From Escallonia rubra (taxonomy: Eukaryota > Streptophyta > Magnoliopsida > Escalloniales > Escalloniaceae): a stretch of DNA of 64,000 bases. Shown piece by piece: positions 35,030 through 47,218 of the stretch; positions within the stretch are counted from its first letter, which is position 1, and every line of letters starts with the position of its first letter. The DNA is taken from the NCBI GenBank assembly GCA_033065855.1, contig JAVXUO010000587.1, positions 372,001 to 436,000 of the forward strand, in the 5' to 3' direction. The position numbers were made by a program, and so were the translations under genes. The notes under the pieces are model-generated. The model ran no database searches. It saw only the letters and a list, made by a program, of their open reading frames with translations, and was not told the DNA's origin.

Positions 35030-36900
35030 TATGCAAATATTACGTAAGAATTGCATGACAATCTAATTGATGTTTTAATAGTCAAAATCAAAGTTTAATA
35101 CGTAAATAAATGTCTTAGTATAGAGTTTAAACATTATACAATTGATTTTTTAGAATTATAAGGTTTACAAATATTGCGACAATTATACCACGAATTTTTC
35201 AACGATAAATCATAGTAAAGAGTTTGATTTGTATTCTAAATTCTTATATTTGAGATATAATCAGTTTGGTGATCGTGAGGTCTTATTTGAAAAGTGCTGA
35301 CTTATAATTCGTTTATTAAATCTATATATCACATTATTTATTTTTAACGTTGACTATCTTATGTATATATCTATATATATGAATAATGATAGTACATTTA
35401 ACTTAATTAGAACGTCATTGTCGATTTTTTTATATATAAAATTTTATAATCACATCAAAGAGTAGTTTTAAGAATACAATAGTCAAAATTAAGTCATAAT
35501 AAGTTAGTGTATTGATTAAGTTGAGTTCTAAAATGTTTAGAATTAATTTTTAAATTATAAAACAGTCATTATTCTTGCGAAATTAATCCAATTTAAAAAA
35601 ATATTGTACCTATCAAAATTCAAATCAATTGTTAGATCATTTGTTTTTTCTAAGTGCTGTGACTTGTTTAATCTTAATTGTAAGATTAATTTTTTCACTT
35701 AAATCGAAAGTATTACACACACACACACACACATATTAGAGAGTGATTTTGAAGATACAATAGTCAATATTAAGTCCTAATAAGTTTGTATAATGATTCG
35801 GTTGAGTTTGAGGATAATTAGAATGAGTTTTTGAATTACATAAGGCTTACAGAAAACCCTCACTACTCCTGCAAAATTAATTAAATATAAAAATAAGGAT
35901 CCTGTGAAAATTGAAATTAATTATTATATCACATTCTTATTCTAAATCTCATAAGTTATTTTTTAGGTTTATGGATTTCAATTTTCATATTAGAAAATAT
36001 TTTTCAGGACATAATTGTCAACATAAATTCTTAATAGATTAGTATATTAGTTAAGTAGAGTGTTAAAATGATTAGAATTAGTTTTTAAATTAAGTTTATC
36101 ATCTAAATCTAAAGTATTATTTTCGTTTTTTTTTTATATATATGAGTTTTTACATTCATATTAAGAGTAATTTTCACGATACAATAGTCAATATTAAGTC
36201 TTAATAAGTTAGTATAATGATTATGTTGAGTTTTAGAATGATTAGAATGAGTTTTTGAATTATATAGGGCTCACAGGAAACCCTCACTACTCGTGCAAAA
36301 TTAATTAGATATAAAAACAAGGATTCTATCAAAATTTAAATTAACTATTAGATCATGTTCTTATTCTAAATCTCTAAAGTTATTTTTTGAGTCTATGGAT
36401 TTTAATTTTCATATTAGAATTTTTTTTTTTAAGGCATGATTGTCAAAATGAAGTCTAAATAAATAAGTATATTGGTTAAGTAGAGTTTTAGAATGATTAG
36501 AATTAGTTTTTAAATTAAGTTTTTCTTCTAAATTTAAAGTATTATTTTCGTTTTTTATATATATGAGTTTTTATATTCATATTAAAGAGTAGTTTTGAAG
36601 ATACAATAGTCAATATTGAGTCTTAATAAGTTAGTATAATGATTAGGTTGAGTTTTAGAACAATTAGAATTAGTTTTCGATCTTTAAGGACATAATTGTC
36701 ATAAAGAAGTCTTAATAGATTAGTATATTGATTAGGTAGAGTTTTAGATGATTAGAATTAGTTTTTAAATTAAATATGACTTAATAAGATAGAAGTTAAT
36801 TAATCTTGATACGATGATGTGTCATATAAAGAAGCGATAATGTGTCACTCAAAGAAGTTATCAATACTTTTCTCGCTTCGCTTATTATATATTATATAGA
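32918..36900 (-). mobile_element. Helitron B, nested in Helitron A
   Basis: The 3' end (minus strand) has hairpin CCCGTGCTTGGCACGGG then ATTCTGGGCTAG, ending at 32918 next to an A. The 5' end is TCTATATAATATATAATAAG at 36900-36881, next to a T. Length is 3983 bases, strongly AT-rich, with no Rep/helicase frame. It has internal near-repeats of TTAATAAGTTAGTATAATGATTA blocks (about 35760, 36190 and 36620). It is a sibling of Helitron C (46136-59580), with the same termini and collinear interior. Insertion in the TATA-rich 5' tip of Helitron A makes it the younger of the two. Confidence 0.85.
34966..35026. repeat. (TA)n microsatellite
   Basis: A run of TA dinucleotides, about 60 bases with one TTA interruption near the start, inside Helitron B. 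The sibling Helitron C lacks it at the corresponding position near 58160 but has a longer TA run elsewhere. A short (AC)n lies at 35714-35733. Confidence 0.9.
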
Positions 36901-36908
36901 TATATAGA

Positions 36909-37246
36909 TTTGTCTAAGCCTATGAGTAGAGTCATCAACACATCTCGTGATAAGATTGAAAACATCGATCAGGGTCTTTGCGGGCAGAGATGTTGGAGAA
37001 ACTAGAGGGCGTAGTTGATACAGAGTAGATTGCATTATCAAGATTTCCCCTGTAAGTGCTTTCTTGTGTAAAATTTCCAGCATCTTTACATGCATTTTCT
37101 GGGAAGTCAGGCTGGGCAATTGTGAGACCAACCACAAGAAGTGGAATATCGACAGGGTTTTTTTTCAGGATTAGGGATTTTGGACAGAAAAGTAGTCTGC
37201 GGGCCGGCGTCCGAGTCAAATGGGTGATGCATTTGTGATGTAACAA
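36909..37246 (-). pseudogene. CRK ectodomain pseudogene, 5' part (split by Helitrons)
   Basis: Contains GLTIAQPDFPENACKDAGNF, TQESTYRGNLD and, after a frameshift, CVDDSTHRLRQ: the start of a CRK first DUF26 domain closely resembling the copies at 20.4 and 22.2 kb. The C-x8-C triplet is damaged. Sequence stops at the Helitron A 5' end (36908); the rest of the exon is at 28773-29249. The stretch upstream of GLTIAQ no longer resembles a clean signal peptide. Confidence 0.75.
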
Positions 37247-37364
37247 TTTAGAGTGCCAAATTGCTAGGAAGAAACCAAAGTTTGATTCTGCTTTTATATT
37301 CTTGTTTGACTCTTTTTTTCATTGCTGAGGTACTTTAGGAGAGGGAGAGAGAGAAGCAATGAGG

Positions 37365-37900
37365 GAATCAATTTGTAACATGTATTCAGAAGTACAAGGA
37401 AAATGTCATTTACAGTGGAATAGTAGGCCAGGTGTAGCCCAATCTATCAATAATTACAGTAAAAGATAACGTAAAACCGTCATCATTGAGCAAGGGAGAA
37501 GGGTCAAAATTCGCTAATGAATAGGCAAAGGATCAGGGAAAAAAAATTACACTGTTAGTAGATGCACAAACGGTCTCCTTTCAATCTCCTAGTAGAGAGA
37601 AGCACTGGTCGAGTCTTGATCTGAAGGGAAAAGTGCTGTCCCTTAGCCGTTTATTGAAGATTGTTCAAATAAGTCAAGTCTGCCAACAGAGAATGGAGGT
37701 TCAGATGGTTGTGGCAGGCTTGTCAGTTGGCCTCCAAGTATGAAAACAACAGTTGACATAGCAGGCCTATCGGTAGGATTTTCCTGAACACACAACAATG
37801 CAATGTTGATCCATCTCAAAGCCTCGGTCAGAGGACAACTTTCCACTAGATTTTGATCTATCAACATCTGTCCTTTGCCTTCTTTCCATACTCGCCATGC
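37365..37900 (-). pseudogene. CRK last kinase exon pseudogene with conserved 3' UTR
   Basis: From an acceptor ACAG|GCATGG at 37900 the frame gives [32 protein letters not shown] and CVQENPTDRPAMSTVVFILG, the C-lobe end of a CRK kinase. A TAA follows QSSING and a TAG occurs near LY-EIERRPF. These truncate the protein some 25 residues before the end seen in the intact paralogue. The 3' UTR at 37365-37557 matches 16501-16694 almost base for base. The preceding exons are missing; intron sequence runs 60 bases and is cut at 37960 by a Helitron. Confidence 0.85.
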
Positions 37901-37960
37901 CTGTTCATTTCATATACATGATGATTAAAAAGTACGAACTCTAATTTCGTTTATCCTATA

Positions 37961-39863
37961 CTAGTTGTGATGCACGTGCGTTGCACGTGGGGTTAATTTC
38001 TATATCGTGATCAATATTGTTTAATGGTCCATTAATAAATTTCCTCCTCCAGATGAAGCAGAGTTCATCAACATATTGGGCATTCAACTTCACATAGACT
38101 GAGAAACAGAAACCACGAGTGACTTAGAGAAAGTGAATGTTAGACTTCAAAGGTGGATGTTTTTGCATAGCAAATGCTTGCACTTAACGTGCTTTGATAA
38201 GCTATGGTCCATTTTACGGATAGAAGTGAGGCATGGTTGTCAAAGTATACATTCGGATTTGATAAAATTGTGACAAAATATTACGGCCTTGCTTAATAAA
38301 TTAGCTTCTCTCTTTGTCAAGTAATACATTTTAAGCAATAGATGCAGATGCCAATTGCCAAGAAGCAGATTCCAAATGTAAAACCATCAACCCTTGTCCC
38401 TCAAGTTTTAACCTCGCTTCCAAGGATGGCCAACTACTTCTTTTTGTCCTGATCTTACAATTATGATGCAATTAAGGATGCAAAGATATGCGCATACTTA
38501 GATTACATAGGCTGAGTTCCTAGGAAATTGAAAGAGTACTCTGCTTTACAGTCTAGCATCAAGAAATTCATAACTTCTTACAAACTTTGAGGAAGTACTT
38601 TCAAACAACACCCTTTAGATCTGAGCAGCAGAGAATAGCACAGGAAACAGTGGCTTTATGCTGGCCTCTCGCGCGTATAGCAGCGGTAGAGGGATCGGAA
38701 GGCGCCACGGGGTTGAATCCTCAAAACCCAAGCCTCCAATGCTTGAGAACCCTAGCTGGGGTGGAGCTGAGCTCAATCTTAATAGTCTTCTTTTTCTGTT
38801 TCTTCAAAAGTCCCCTAGAGAAGGCAGACATATTTACATGACTTTGCATCAAATTATATGTATATGTAAGATGGTAAAATCATTTCACTAAAGACCAAGT
38901 CTACATAGAAGCAAAAAGTTGCATGCTTATTTGCCAAAAACAAATGATAAATATCTCAAGTCAGGGCACATGGTTATAAATTTCAAACTTGTTTTAGAAA
39001 CTCTGAAGGTAGAGTTGTATACACGATCAAATAAATATGTATTCTGGATGAAACATGGATGAAAGAAACAAAACAATACAGTATAATTTCTCAGATGATT
39101 TGTTATTTTCGATACTGAGGAAAAGAAACACACTTCCCTACTTCATGTTTTCCCTGAATATGATAAGCATTAGCACCAAATCAAAATATGATGGAAAAGA
39201 TCTAATAACTCTAATAAAGATATTTTAATGAAAGAGACTTGATATTATATGAGAAATCAAAATATGATGGAAAAGATCTAATAACTCTAAGATAGTTTAG
39301 TTTTAACGTGAACGGAGAAGATAGTGTTCGATAGGAATTTTTTCAATAATTAGAGAGCATGCAAGATTTCAAAGGTGATTTAATAGGACTTTCATAAAGT
39401 TCCTTCTCCTTTTTATTCTTCAATAAAAGTCAAAACAAATCTTTACTCTAACAAAAGCATATTTTCTAATAAAGATATTTTAATGAAAGAGACTTGATAT
39501 TATATGAGAAATCAAAGATACCTTTATTTTTTAATCACATATTAAAAATAGGTATTTAATGGAAAAAAAGTTTTAAATCAAAAGTCAAAACAATCCTTAA
39601 CTCTAACCAAAACATATATTCCAATAAGGGTATTTTAAGAAAAGAGTCTTGATATCCTATGAAAAGTAAAAAAAAGACCCTTATTTTTAAATAATACTCT
39701 AATTTAGAAAGGGTATTTAATGGGACAAAAATTTTATAAGTCAAAAATACCCTTACTCACTCTTAACCTTTTATGGAAAAATCAATTAGATAAGGGTAAT
39801 TTAAGGAAAGAAAAGATTAGCCATCTAACCCCATCCGTGCTTTTATATTTGTATAGATATAGA
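37961..39863 (-). mobile_element. Helitron E (non-autonomous)
   Basis: The 3' end (minus strand) shows hairpin CACGTGCAACGCACGTG, then CATCACAACTAG, ending at 37961 beside an A. The 5' end reads TCTATATCTATACAAATATA, starting at 39863 (or 39857, both GA|T on the plus strand). The interior is AT-rich and has a direct repeat of about 50 bases around AAATATGATGGAAAAGATC (39186 and 39260) plus diverged AAAGAGACTTGATATTATAT copies. It cuts into the last intron of the CRK pseudogene. Confidence 0.7.
38668..38725 (+). other. Possible tRNA-derived (SINE-like) promoter boxes
   Basis: TAGCAGCGGTAGAGG (about 38678) resembles a pol III A-box, and GGGGTTGAATCC (about 38709) a B-box, about 30 bases apart, inside Helitron E. 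No tail or target duplication delimits a SINE. This may be coincidence. Confidence 0.25.
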
Positions 39864-42800
39864 TTATGTGATAGGTGTCATCGTAGTCATTTTTGTTTGA
39901 GCACTGCATAAAAGGAAAAGGGAAAGGAAAGAAAAAGAATTCGATAACATTCTGTCGAACTCAAGAGATACTGAAAACAATTAAGAAAAGCCAGAAGAAG
40001 GTGAATATAGTTCAAATTTCAAAGCATTGCATAGGAATTAGTACTAATAGTTTATGTTCATCTACATGCCTCCTTATTCTGATGTCATGTTTCTTGTTCA
40101 ACTGGTTCTCCGAATATCGTGATTTCAGTTCATGCTAAGTAGATCAAGGAGGTTTTCTGGGTCTCCTAAGTCCTATCCTTCCAATAATTACTATTCACAA
40201 AGTAAGTCTCCCGAGGTTTCCTTTTGTTTGCAATCAGAAGAACAGAACAAGATAATCGTATTTGTAGCTCATACAATGAAAGAAAAAACTAAGGGGAATA
40301 GTCAGTTGGCATAAGAACAAGAACATAGATATCCGGTAGCAATTTTGTCTCCTATTAAGCATTTGAATCTGAGGATGTTTGATTGCAAAAACAGGATAGT
40401 AGGTTTCAGAATAAATAAACAAAAAGCGAAAGCAGATTGGATTTCTAGAGGTTCACACGGCGATGGTATCAGATGTTCATTGGCTCGTTTGTATATTTTG
40501 CATAAGAAGAATAAACAAAATAACAATTGCCACAAAAGTAAATAAACAAACAAGGAGAGAACATGATCCTTTGGTTTACGATTCATTATACTAGCCCGCA
40601 TCCACCCAAAAAATATATCTGTGAATGACTATCCAACCAATTTTGTCCCTAATGGTGACAAGTGCGTAAGCTCCTCTAAAGTAATTGCATCACCCAAGTA
40701 CAAGTTCAAAAGAGCCAAAGCAATTAGTATTGTCCCAGCACAATATAGCAGTTGTGAAGTAACATAGCCAACAACCATCTCCTAACTCCAATCACAGGTA
40801 AAGAACAATGCATAGAAAGGAAATACATAAACAGACTGCATATTTGCTTTTGAGAAGCATAAGTTACTGAATTCAATAGCAGATTGAGAAGTCTCCTACT
40901 GATCTTAATTAAGTATTTTCTCGTAGGTATAAAAATCTTAGAAGAGAATTATGGGGAGGAAAAAGTATTCGCACGTGCCTCGTCACTTCATGCCTGTGCT
41001 TTTCAGGTTCTGAACTATTTGTGGCAATCCAAGGTCTACCATCTGAGAGCCAAAATTTCCCTTGGAAAGCAAGTTCTTGAGAGTTAAGCCAACCACCCTA
41101 ACAACCTACCAGCAATTAATTCACCAGAAGTCCTAATCAGATGAAGATAAATCATATCTTTATCTAAATTTGATATTATTAGTTGCTAAACAAGTGTTTA
41201 CATGAAAGAACTCTGTCCTGCATTAAGAGGTGTGAACTTGTGTTTGTTGTGGCATGTACATTATGAACATTAAACCAGATATACGTAAATGTAAACCAGC
41301 ACATTTCACATAAATGAGTTGAAATATAAGGAACAATTTGCATAATTGCTACAATACAACCATCACCAGAATAAGCTATGAAATTAAGTGAAAAGGCCAA
41401 GAACACATCTTCACCCCATCTGCTTTAACAAACGAAGATCTAACCACAGGTTCCTTCAGTAAAGTTGCCAGGCAATTAACAGCGGTTGGAATGCCTTCGG
41501 AGTTGTGCGGGAGTAGTGACGATTCTACCCTCGATCTTGCATCCTTTCATTTTTTTCCCTTTTTTTCTTTCTCAGTTTTTCCTTGGGAGAAAATGAGGCG
41601 CCTTTCTATGATTATTATGTAAGATATATTTTATTTAGGCATGAAGGATATTTTCTGAATACAAATGTCCCGAAATTCTTCATTCTTTAAGCTAGAGAGC
41701 TATATATACATAGAAATATTTGATGGCATGGATATCATGGTTACGAAGAGTATTTGAAGGCCATCTTGAACGCATCTAATTTCAAAAGTCATATATGAAA
41801 ACAAAGTTACTAAAACTGACATAAAGTAAGGGAAAGGAAAGTGAGCAGGAGGAAAATGAATCCACACATATATCTCTCTACCTTAAAAGGCTAAAGTGTT
41901 TAGACATGTTTATGTGTTTCTACATGTTCTCATCCCCAAAATACCCTCTAAAATATCACATAACGTCAATAATTAACACGAATAACCCGCCAGATTTCAA
42001 AAACGTCGCAACAACACACCTCTTCCGCCAGGCTCTCTCACTCCCCACCCGCTCAAGACACCCCTAAGCAGTGCCATGGTTTCAAAACAAACAGAACTTC
42101 TTTTCCACCAGGCTTTCTCAGTCCCCGCGCACACTCCGGCGTAGCCTCTACAAGGATTGCTTCGTTCTGTACTTCAAAGTTCTTCCTACAATAATTCATC
42201 CAATTCTTCATCTACAGGTCAGTGTTTGCATAACATGATCGCATTTCGTGAATCAATGAACGGAAACGCTCTGTTTGCGCTTCTGATTATTCTGCATTAT
42301 ACATTCTGTTATTCAATGAATTTATCTCTCATTCATCCGATGACTACCCACACATGAGATTGCATGCTCTGCGCCTCTACCGCTACCGCCACTTCTTCCT
42401 TATGTGTCTCCTACATGTTTTCGTCCTCTTTCACCATTGCATGCAAGGTGTTTGAAGATATGCAAATTGCCTTGTTGTGTCACCAATCACATAGGAAAAA
42501 GCAGATACGAATGACTGGAAAACATTTAAAGCTTTGCTTATGGTAGAAGGATATTATGCATTTCAAGACTCAAAATAAGAACCCACCCCAGTAACAGTAA
42601 TGGAGACCTCATCCTAGATGCCAGTGTTCCTATCCCTGCATCAATAAAACGATTATCATAGAATGTCTATTCTGAAATTTCTTTACTTTCATTCTGACCC
42701 ATGTCCTACTTCCACATACCATTTTTCACATACTTGCTGTTTCCATGTCCTGCTGTTTCTACATAGGCCAGGTTGATGAGGATGTTGTTGTATCTGCGTG

Positions 42801-44041
42801 CTTTCAATCTAAATTCAGACAATTCAAAGATTGAGGGCCTAGAGTTGAGCAGGTTCAGTTATACTTAACAGAAAAAGGAAAACCATTAAGGGCCTAAATA
42901 GCGCATGATGTGGCATAGAACCCATCACATCGTTAGAAATATACCACAAGTGGTTACACTATATTTTACTGAATGTAAGGCTTGGGTGAAATTACGAATT
43001 AACTAAGGTATTATTGTCTTTTAAAATGGTGTCGCCGATAGATATTATTATACCTGGAAGCTTTTGAGTTCTAATTGATCATTGACGGGTTGTCCATGCC
43101 CATTTTTTATGTGAAGCAATTCTTCCTCAGGTTTTTATGTTCTTGGATAGAAACACTTTGGCTGAGTGGCGACGTGTTACAGCATAGTGATTATGTAGAT
43201 ATACCAATTCTAGGCCAAAGTGATTGAGGCAGTCGATTACAGTGATGTGTTGTTCTTGGATAAAAACTCTGTTGCTTTATTGAGGCAGGGCATTACAGTG
43301 ATTACTTCCGGGGTCCATTGGCCTAATCTAATCTGGTGTTGGAGTATATTTCTTATACTTCTTGGTTCATCTCAGCTTTTCACTATTTCTTTTCACATTT
43401 GTAGCTCTTCTTCAGCTTTTCACTATTTCTCCAAAGGGGTAGATCCATTGCCGTTTTTGTGCATACAGATTAGACAACATACAGCTACAGTTCACTCGCC
43501 AAGTCCTGAGGATAACCTACACACATGAAGCTCAAGGACTTTTTAAAGATCTAGTCTCAGCATAGGACCACGATCCGCCCTTGCTGAGGACTCGTGAACA
43601 GTAAGCTTGATGGCAGTAGCTAAACTAGGGAGGAGGTGAAATTGCTACCGTTCCATTTCCGAATTTCCTATTGGCTGAAATAAGAAAGCTAATCATTAAA
43701 TGAAAGGTCTATCAGGCCTGATTTGGTAACGTTCTTTGTTCATATTCTTTTTTTCTCACAATAACAGAATAGGAAGACCGGTCTATCACAATATCAATGA
43801 AACAGGTAGGATAGATACGGTCGAAGTTGACTTAATCAGGGAGAAGCTCTCAAGTTGTCACTCTATTCGTCTACGTGACAATGGTNGCCGGTCATGCGGA
43901 GCTGCCAAACGTTCTGGATCTAACTCATTTGCATCCATAAACTGTGGTTTCATTGGCACTCAACATTGCCACGGGAACATTTATGCTCAAGAAGAGGTCA
44001 AACATGACTATAGCTTTAAGGTTACAAAGGAACAAACATAC
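39864..44041. other. Long intergenic stretch, no gene recognised
   Basis: About 4.2 kb without a conserved frame. Short frames are scattered and unrelated to known families. Around 41870-41930 the plus strand reads TCTCTCTACCTTAAAAGG, which resembles a Helitron 5' end, but no 3' partner was found. One ambiguous base (N) stands at 43886. If the TauE exon at 44042-44794 were functional, its later exons should lie here; I see none. Confidence 0.45.
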
Positions 44042-44794
44042 CTGTCCATATCGCTTCCCCCGAAGAAGGTACAACAGGACGAAGGAACACCAGATCAATA
44101 TCAAGACACCCAGTTTCATCAATAAGAAACCCAAAATGCAGTTCTCATTCCCTCCCAAAAGAGGCTCACTTTCATCGCAAATCTCAGCTCTCATCACCAA
44201 CCCTTTTCCGAGTCTTCCACACCCATCTCTTGCCACCTCTTCCGACTCCAATTTCCAATAAAGTACCCCTAATTTGCACGTCTTAAAGCTGGCCCAAGCA
44301 AGAAAAACTGCAAACAATGTCGTAATCAGCCACTCAGGTAGCACAACGTTGCAAATTACGCCAATACTTACTCCGAATAACATGCATGGCTCTGATAGCA
44401 GTGCTATGTCATAGTCAATCAATGTCTTACCACCAAACATGTTGCACACAACATTGGCAAAAGAACCACCTGTGACCATAAAAGCCGAAAAGCTTGACGC
44501 TGTTCTCAGGTCAATACCAGCTACTACCGTTAGTATGGATATGAACAAACCACCACCACCAATTCCACCAGCACTGGATATAGAGGAAGCAATGAAGCAG
44601 AGAATACCTGCTGCAACAATGGAAGGTTTTAGTCTCAATTGGGTATCTTGGGATTGTGTTTGGAGAGTGACCAGTTGATGGATTTTGTGCAGGATTGACT
44701 CATTTGTTTCTGAGCTGGGTTCTACTTGGTTTGCGTGGGTATGGGTGATAGTGATGAAAAGGACTAGCATTGTCAGGGAAATGCTAATCTTCAT
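44042..44794 (-). pseudogene. TauE/SafE family transporter, first exon only
   Basis: 251 codons from ATG 44794 (chosen because MKISISLTMLVLFITI begins a signal-like segment; an in-frame ATG at 44917 adds 41 unlikely residues) to a phase-0 donor CAG|GTATGT at 44042. It shows the family's glycine-rich motif SSAGGIGGGGLFISIL and several membrane segments (SIVAAGILCFIASS, ITTLFAVFLAWASF, LLMKLGVLILIW). TauE/SafE proteins are predicted multi-pass sulfite/organosulfonate exporters. The usual later exons with a second GGIFGIGGG-type motif are absent downstream, so this is probably a truncated copy. Exons of that kind occur at 60656-61884, on the wrong side for splicing. Confidence 0.75.
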
Positions 44795-46135
44795 TTTGGT
44801 TGTTTCAATTGGAGTTCCTCCTAGTGAATGTTGTACTTCTGTTGGTGAGTTAGATAGCAGATGAGGCTCTTTGGAAAGGATGATGAGAAAAGATGCTGCA
44901 TGAGAAAAAACAAACATTAGACAGCAACTTAATTATGTTACGAATGTTAATTTTATTTATGCAAGAGCATGCAAATTCAGAACGACTTAAGTAGACGTGT
45001 CACATGTTCCAGACCCAAAAAAAAAGGAAAAAGAAACAAAAAATGCAAAGGAAGAATGAGCTGTGAGTGAGATACCATATGGCTCAATCTAGGCATACAT
45101 GTACCTGAAATAATGTGGGCAATTGTTCAGACTGATCACCATTCTCCACCAACCCGAACATGTTATTGTACATATTTCACATGTGAGTTTAGCTGAGCAT
45201 ACCAGCTTCGAACGACTGGATGTGTCTCCTAATACTTGCTACTTACTACTGCCCGTTTTTCGATGCACAACTTTAAGCAGCACGTTGCGGTTGGATTTGC
45301 CCAAACCATAAGCGAGCACTTCCATGCGTACTCTGTCATGTGTTATATTGAATGAGTTGCTAAACCAAACGCATCACGACAAAACTTGTCATGATTCAAT
45401 TTTCGTAGAATCTATGCTACATCGTGAGGATGAAAATCAAGGATCTTTCAATTAGCAACAGTGCTTACATCGATTAGGAAACTCCTATAGCAATGATGCT
45501 TATGTAGTGAGAATCTATACTACTCTGTTATGTGTTTCCTAATGCTTGCTACTTTTACAGTTTTACACCAGAAAATCCGGTTGCTCCAAACCTCATGGAA
45601 TCTCAGCTCAAACCAAGACGATCGACATTGCCACAAGAGCCGCAACCTTACACACGTCACAACACCATTGCATCCCTGCCCCTTAAAAAAGGGAGAATAA
45701 GACCAAACACTATAGGAGCCAAAGGCTGACTTAAAAGAGGTCATATTCCCCCATCCCCATCCCCCACACTTTTGACTGATTACCCACATGAGCCCGAAAA
45801 GTCTCAGCCCCCCTCCCTCCCCATGGCCCCAAGTATCTGATTCCCGTGCTAAAGTCCTGCATTCAGAACAAACTGGCATAGAAACAAGTTTACTTATGCA
45901 GATTGTGTCTCTGATGATATGTTGTATGACTTTGTAAGTTACAATGACATGTCATAAGAAATTTGCCCAGGGTCTTAACAAGTGTCTACATGGACATAAA
46001 GAGAGATCCTTAGAGGTTCTTCATTGCTTTTACCACCAATAACTCAAAGTGGGATTCTTTAAAGGTTAAAGGAAGCTGCACCTATCGAAATTTTTGAAAA
46101 TTGAGACGACAAATTTTGAACTAGCGAATATTATA
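44795..46135. other. Upstream flank of the TauE exon, no gene seen
   Basis: Non-coding. A phrase of about 25 bases, TGTGTYTCCTAATRCTTGCTACTT, occurs at about 45218 and 45530. The translations at 45520-45879 are unconserved. It ends at the A preceding Helitron C. Confidence 0.4.
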
Positions 46136-47218
46136 CTAGCTCAGAATCCCGTGCCAAGCACGGGACTGTTTATTAACATTAACTTATTTTAGTAGTTTTG
46201 AAATGCACAATTTTATTATTTTATTATGGTTATTTCATCAAAGATAGCTATTTTAATTTTTATCTTGAACTCGCTTGTAATAAAATAAATTAATCTTTAT
46301 GGTGAAATATCATTAAGCAATGTCCTTGTGCATATTTGTTAATTCTGATTTGGTAACTATGTAGATGAACAAAAATTAAAAGTTCATTTAGTAAAAAAAA
46401 AGAAAAAAGTAAATTCTCTACTGATAAAAATATGCGGAAAACATATTGAGATCAATTTCCTATTGCTCAAGACATTTTTATTATTTTCTAAGAACTTTTT
46501 AAATATAATTTGTACCTTGAATGCGTTACCCATAACGTTAATTACATATTAGTTTAATTTTGATAGAAAAAATTTTGGTCCATATATTTGTTATAGGATA
46601 GACTAATTAAGTAAGGATTATGTACCACTTTGAAAAGCAAATGTAATCCAGCAACAAAGTATACAGAGAATATAGTAATCATTGCATGAGGTAATTATAT
46701 AAAGTTTAACTAACATGAGTCATAGGATAACTCAAAAATCTCGTAGTAAGGAAATTGTTGAATACAATTTAACCAAGATTTCACAAAGCATACAATAAGC
46801 ATGCTTACTAAGTAAGATATATCTTAAGAGATAATAAGGTTTTTAATCTAAGTTTTAATTTACATTCATCACAGCATATATAACTGATATCTTTTTAGAT
46901 TTTATATGCAATTATATTCAAAAGTATAAAAGTTAACATAAAATCATAAATGGTATAATGCTAATATAGAATTTAGAATGCTTAAGAGTTCAATTACTCA
47001 CAATAAAAGTATTATAGAAACAAATTAGTTCAAAACTTTTCCAACATAAATTTAGTTGAATTTAAGAAATGCTCACATAATTAATGTTTTAAATTTACAT
47101 TATTTATTTAATTTATCTCATATAGAATCTGCATATTATGGTAAATATGCATTTAACCATTGCGACTAAATAGGATAGCGCAAAACCTTAGGGTAAGGAA
47201 ATTATTGACCAAAACTTT

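Larger units (their letters stand above)
29250..36908 (-). mobile_element. Helitron A, interrupted by a second Helitron
   Basis: The 3' terminus on the minus strand ends in hairpin CCCGTGCATTTGCACGGG followed by TCCATTAGCTAG; CTAG occupies 29250-29253 after an A. The 5' terminus begins TC at 36908/36907 and, once Helitron B (32918-36900) is removed, reads TCTATATATATATAAAAAGC, a typical plant Helitron 5' end. Flanking bases are A and T, as expected for insertion without target duplication. Own length is about 3.68 kb. No Rep/helicase frame is visible, so it is non-autonomous. It contains CACC/CCACTAC-rich stretches (about 30080-30240 and 31140-31390) of unknown origin. Confidence 0.8.

Noticed and set aside
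38587..38891. Small frames around 38.6-38.9 kb as a gene
   Set aside because: They lie inside Helitron E, are unconserved, and overlap a possible tRNA-derived motif.
41870..42360. Plus-strand Helitron starting TCTCTCTACCTTAAAAGG
   Set aside because: No 3' hairpin with a CTRR end could be paired with it; the start motif alone is too weak.
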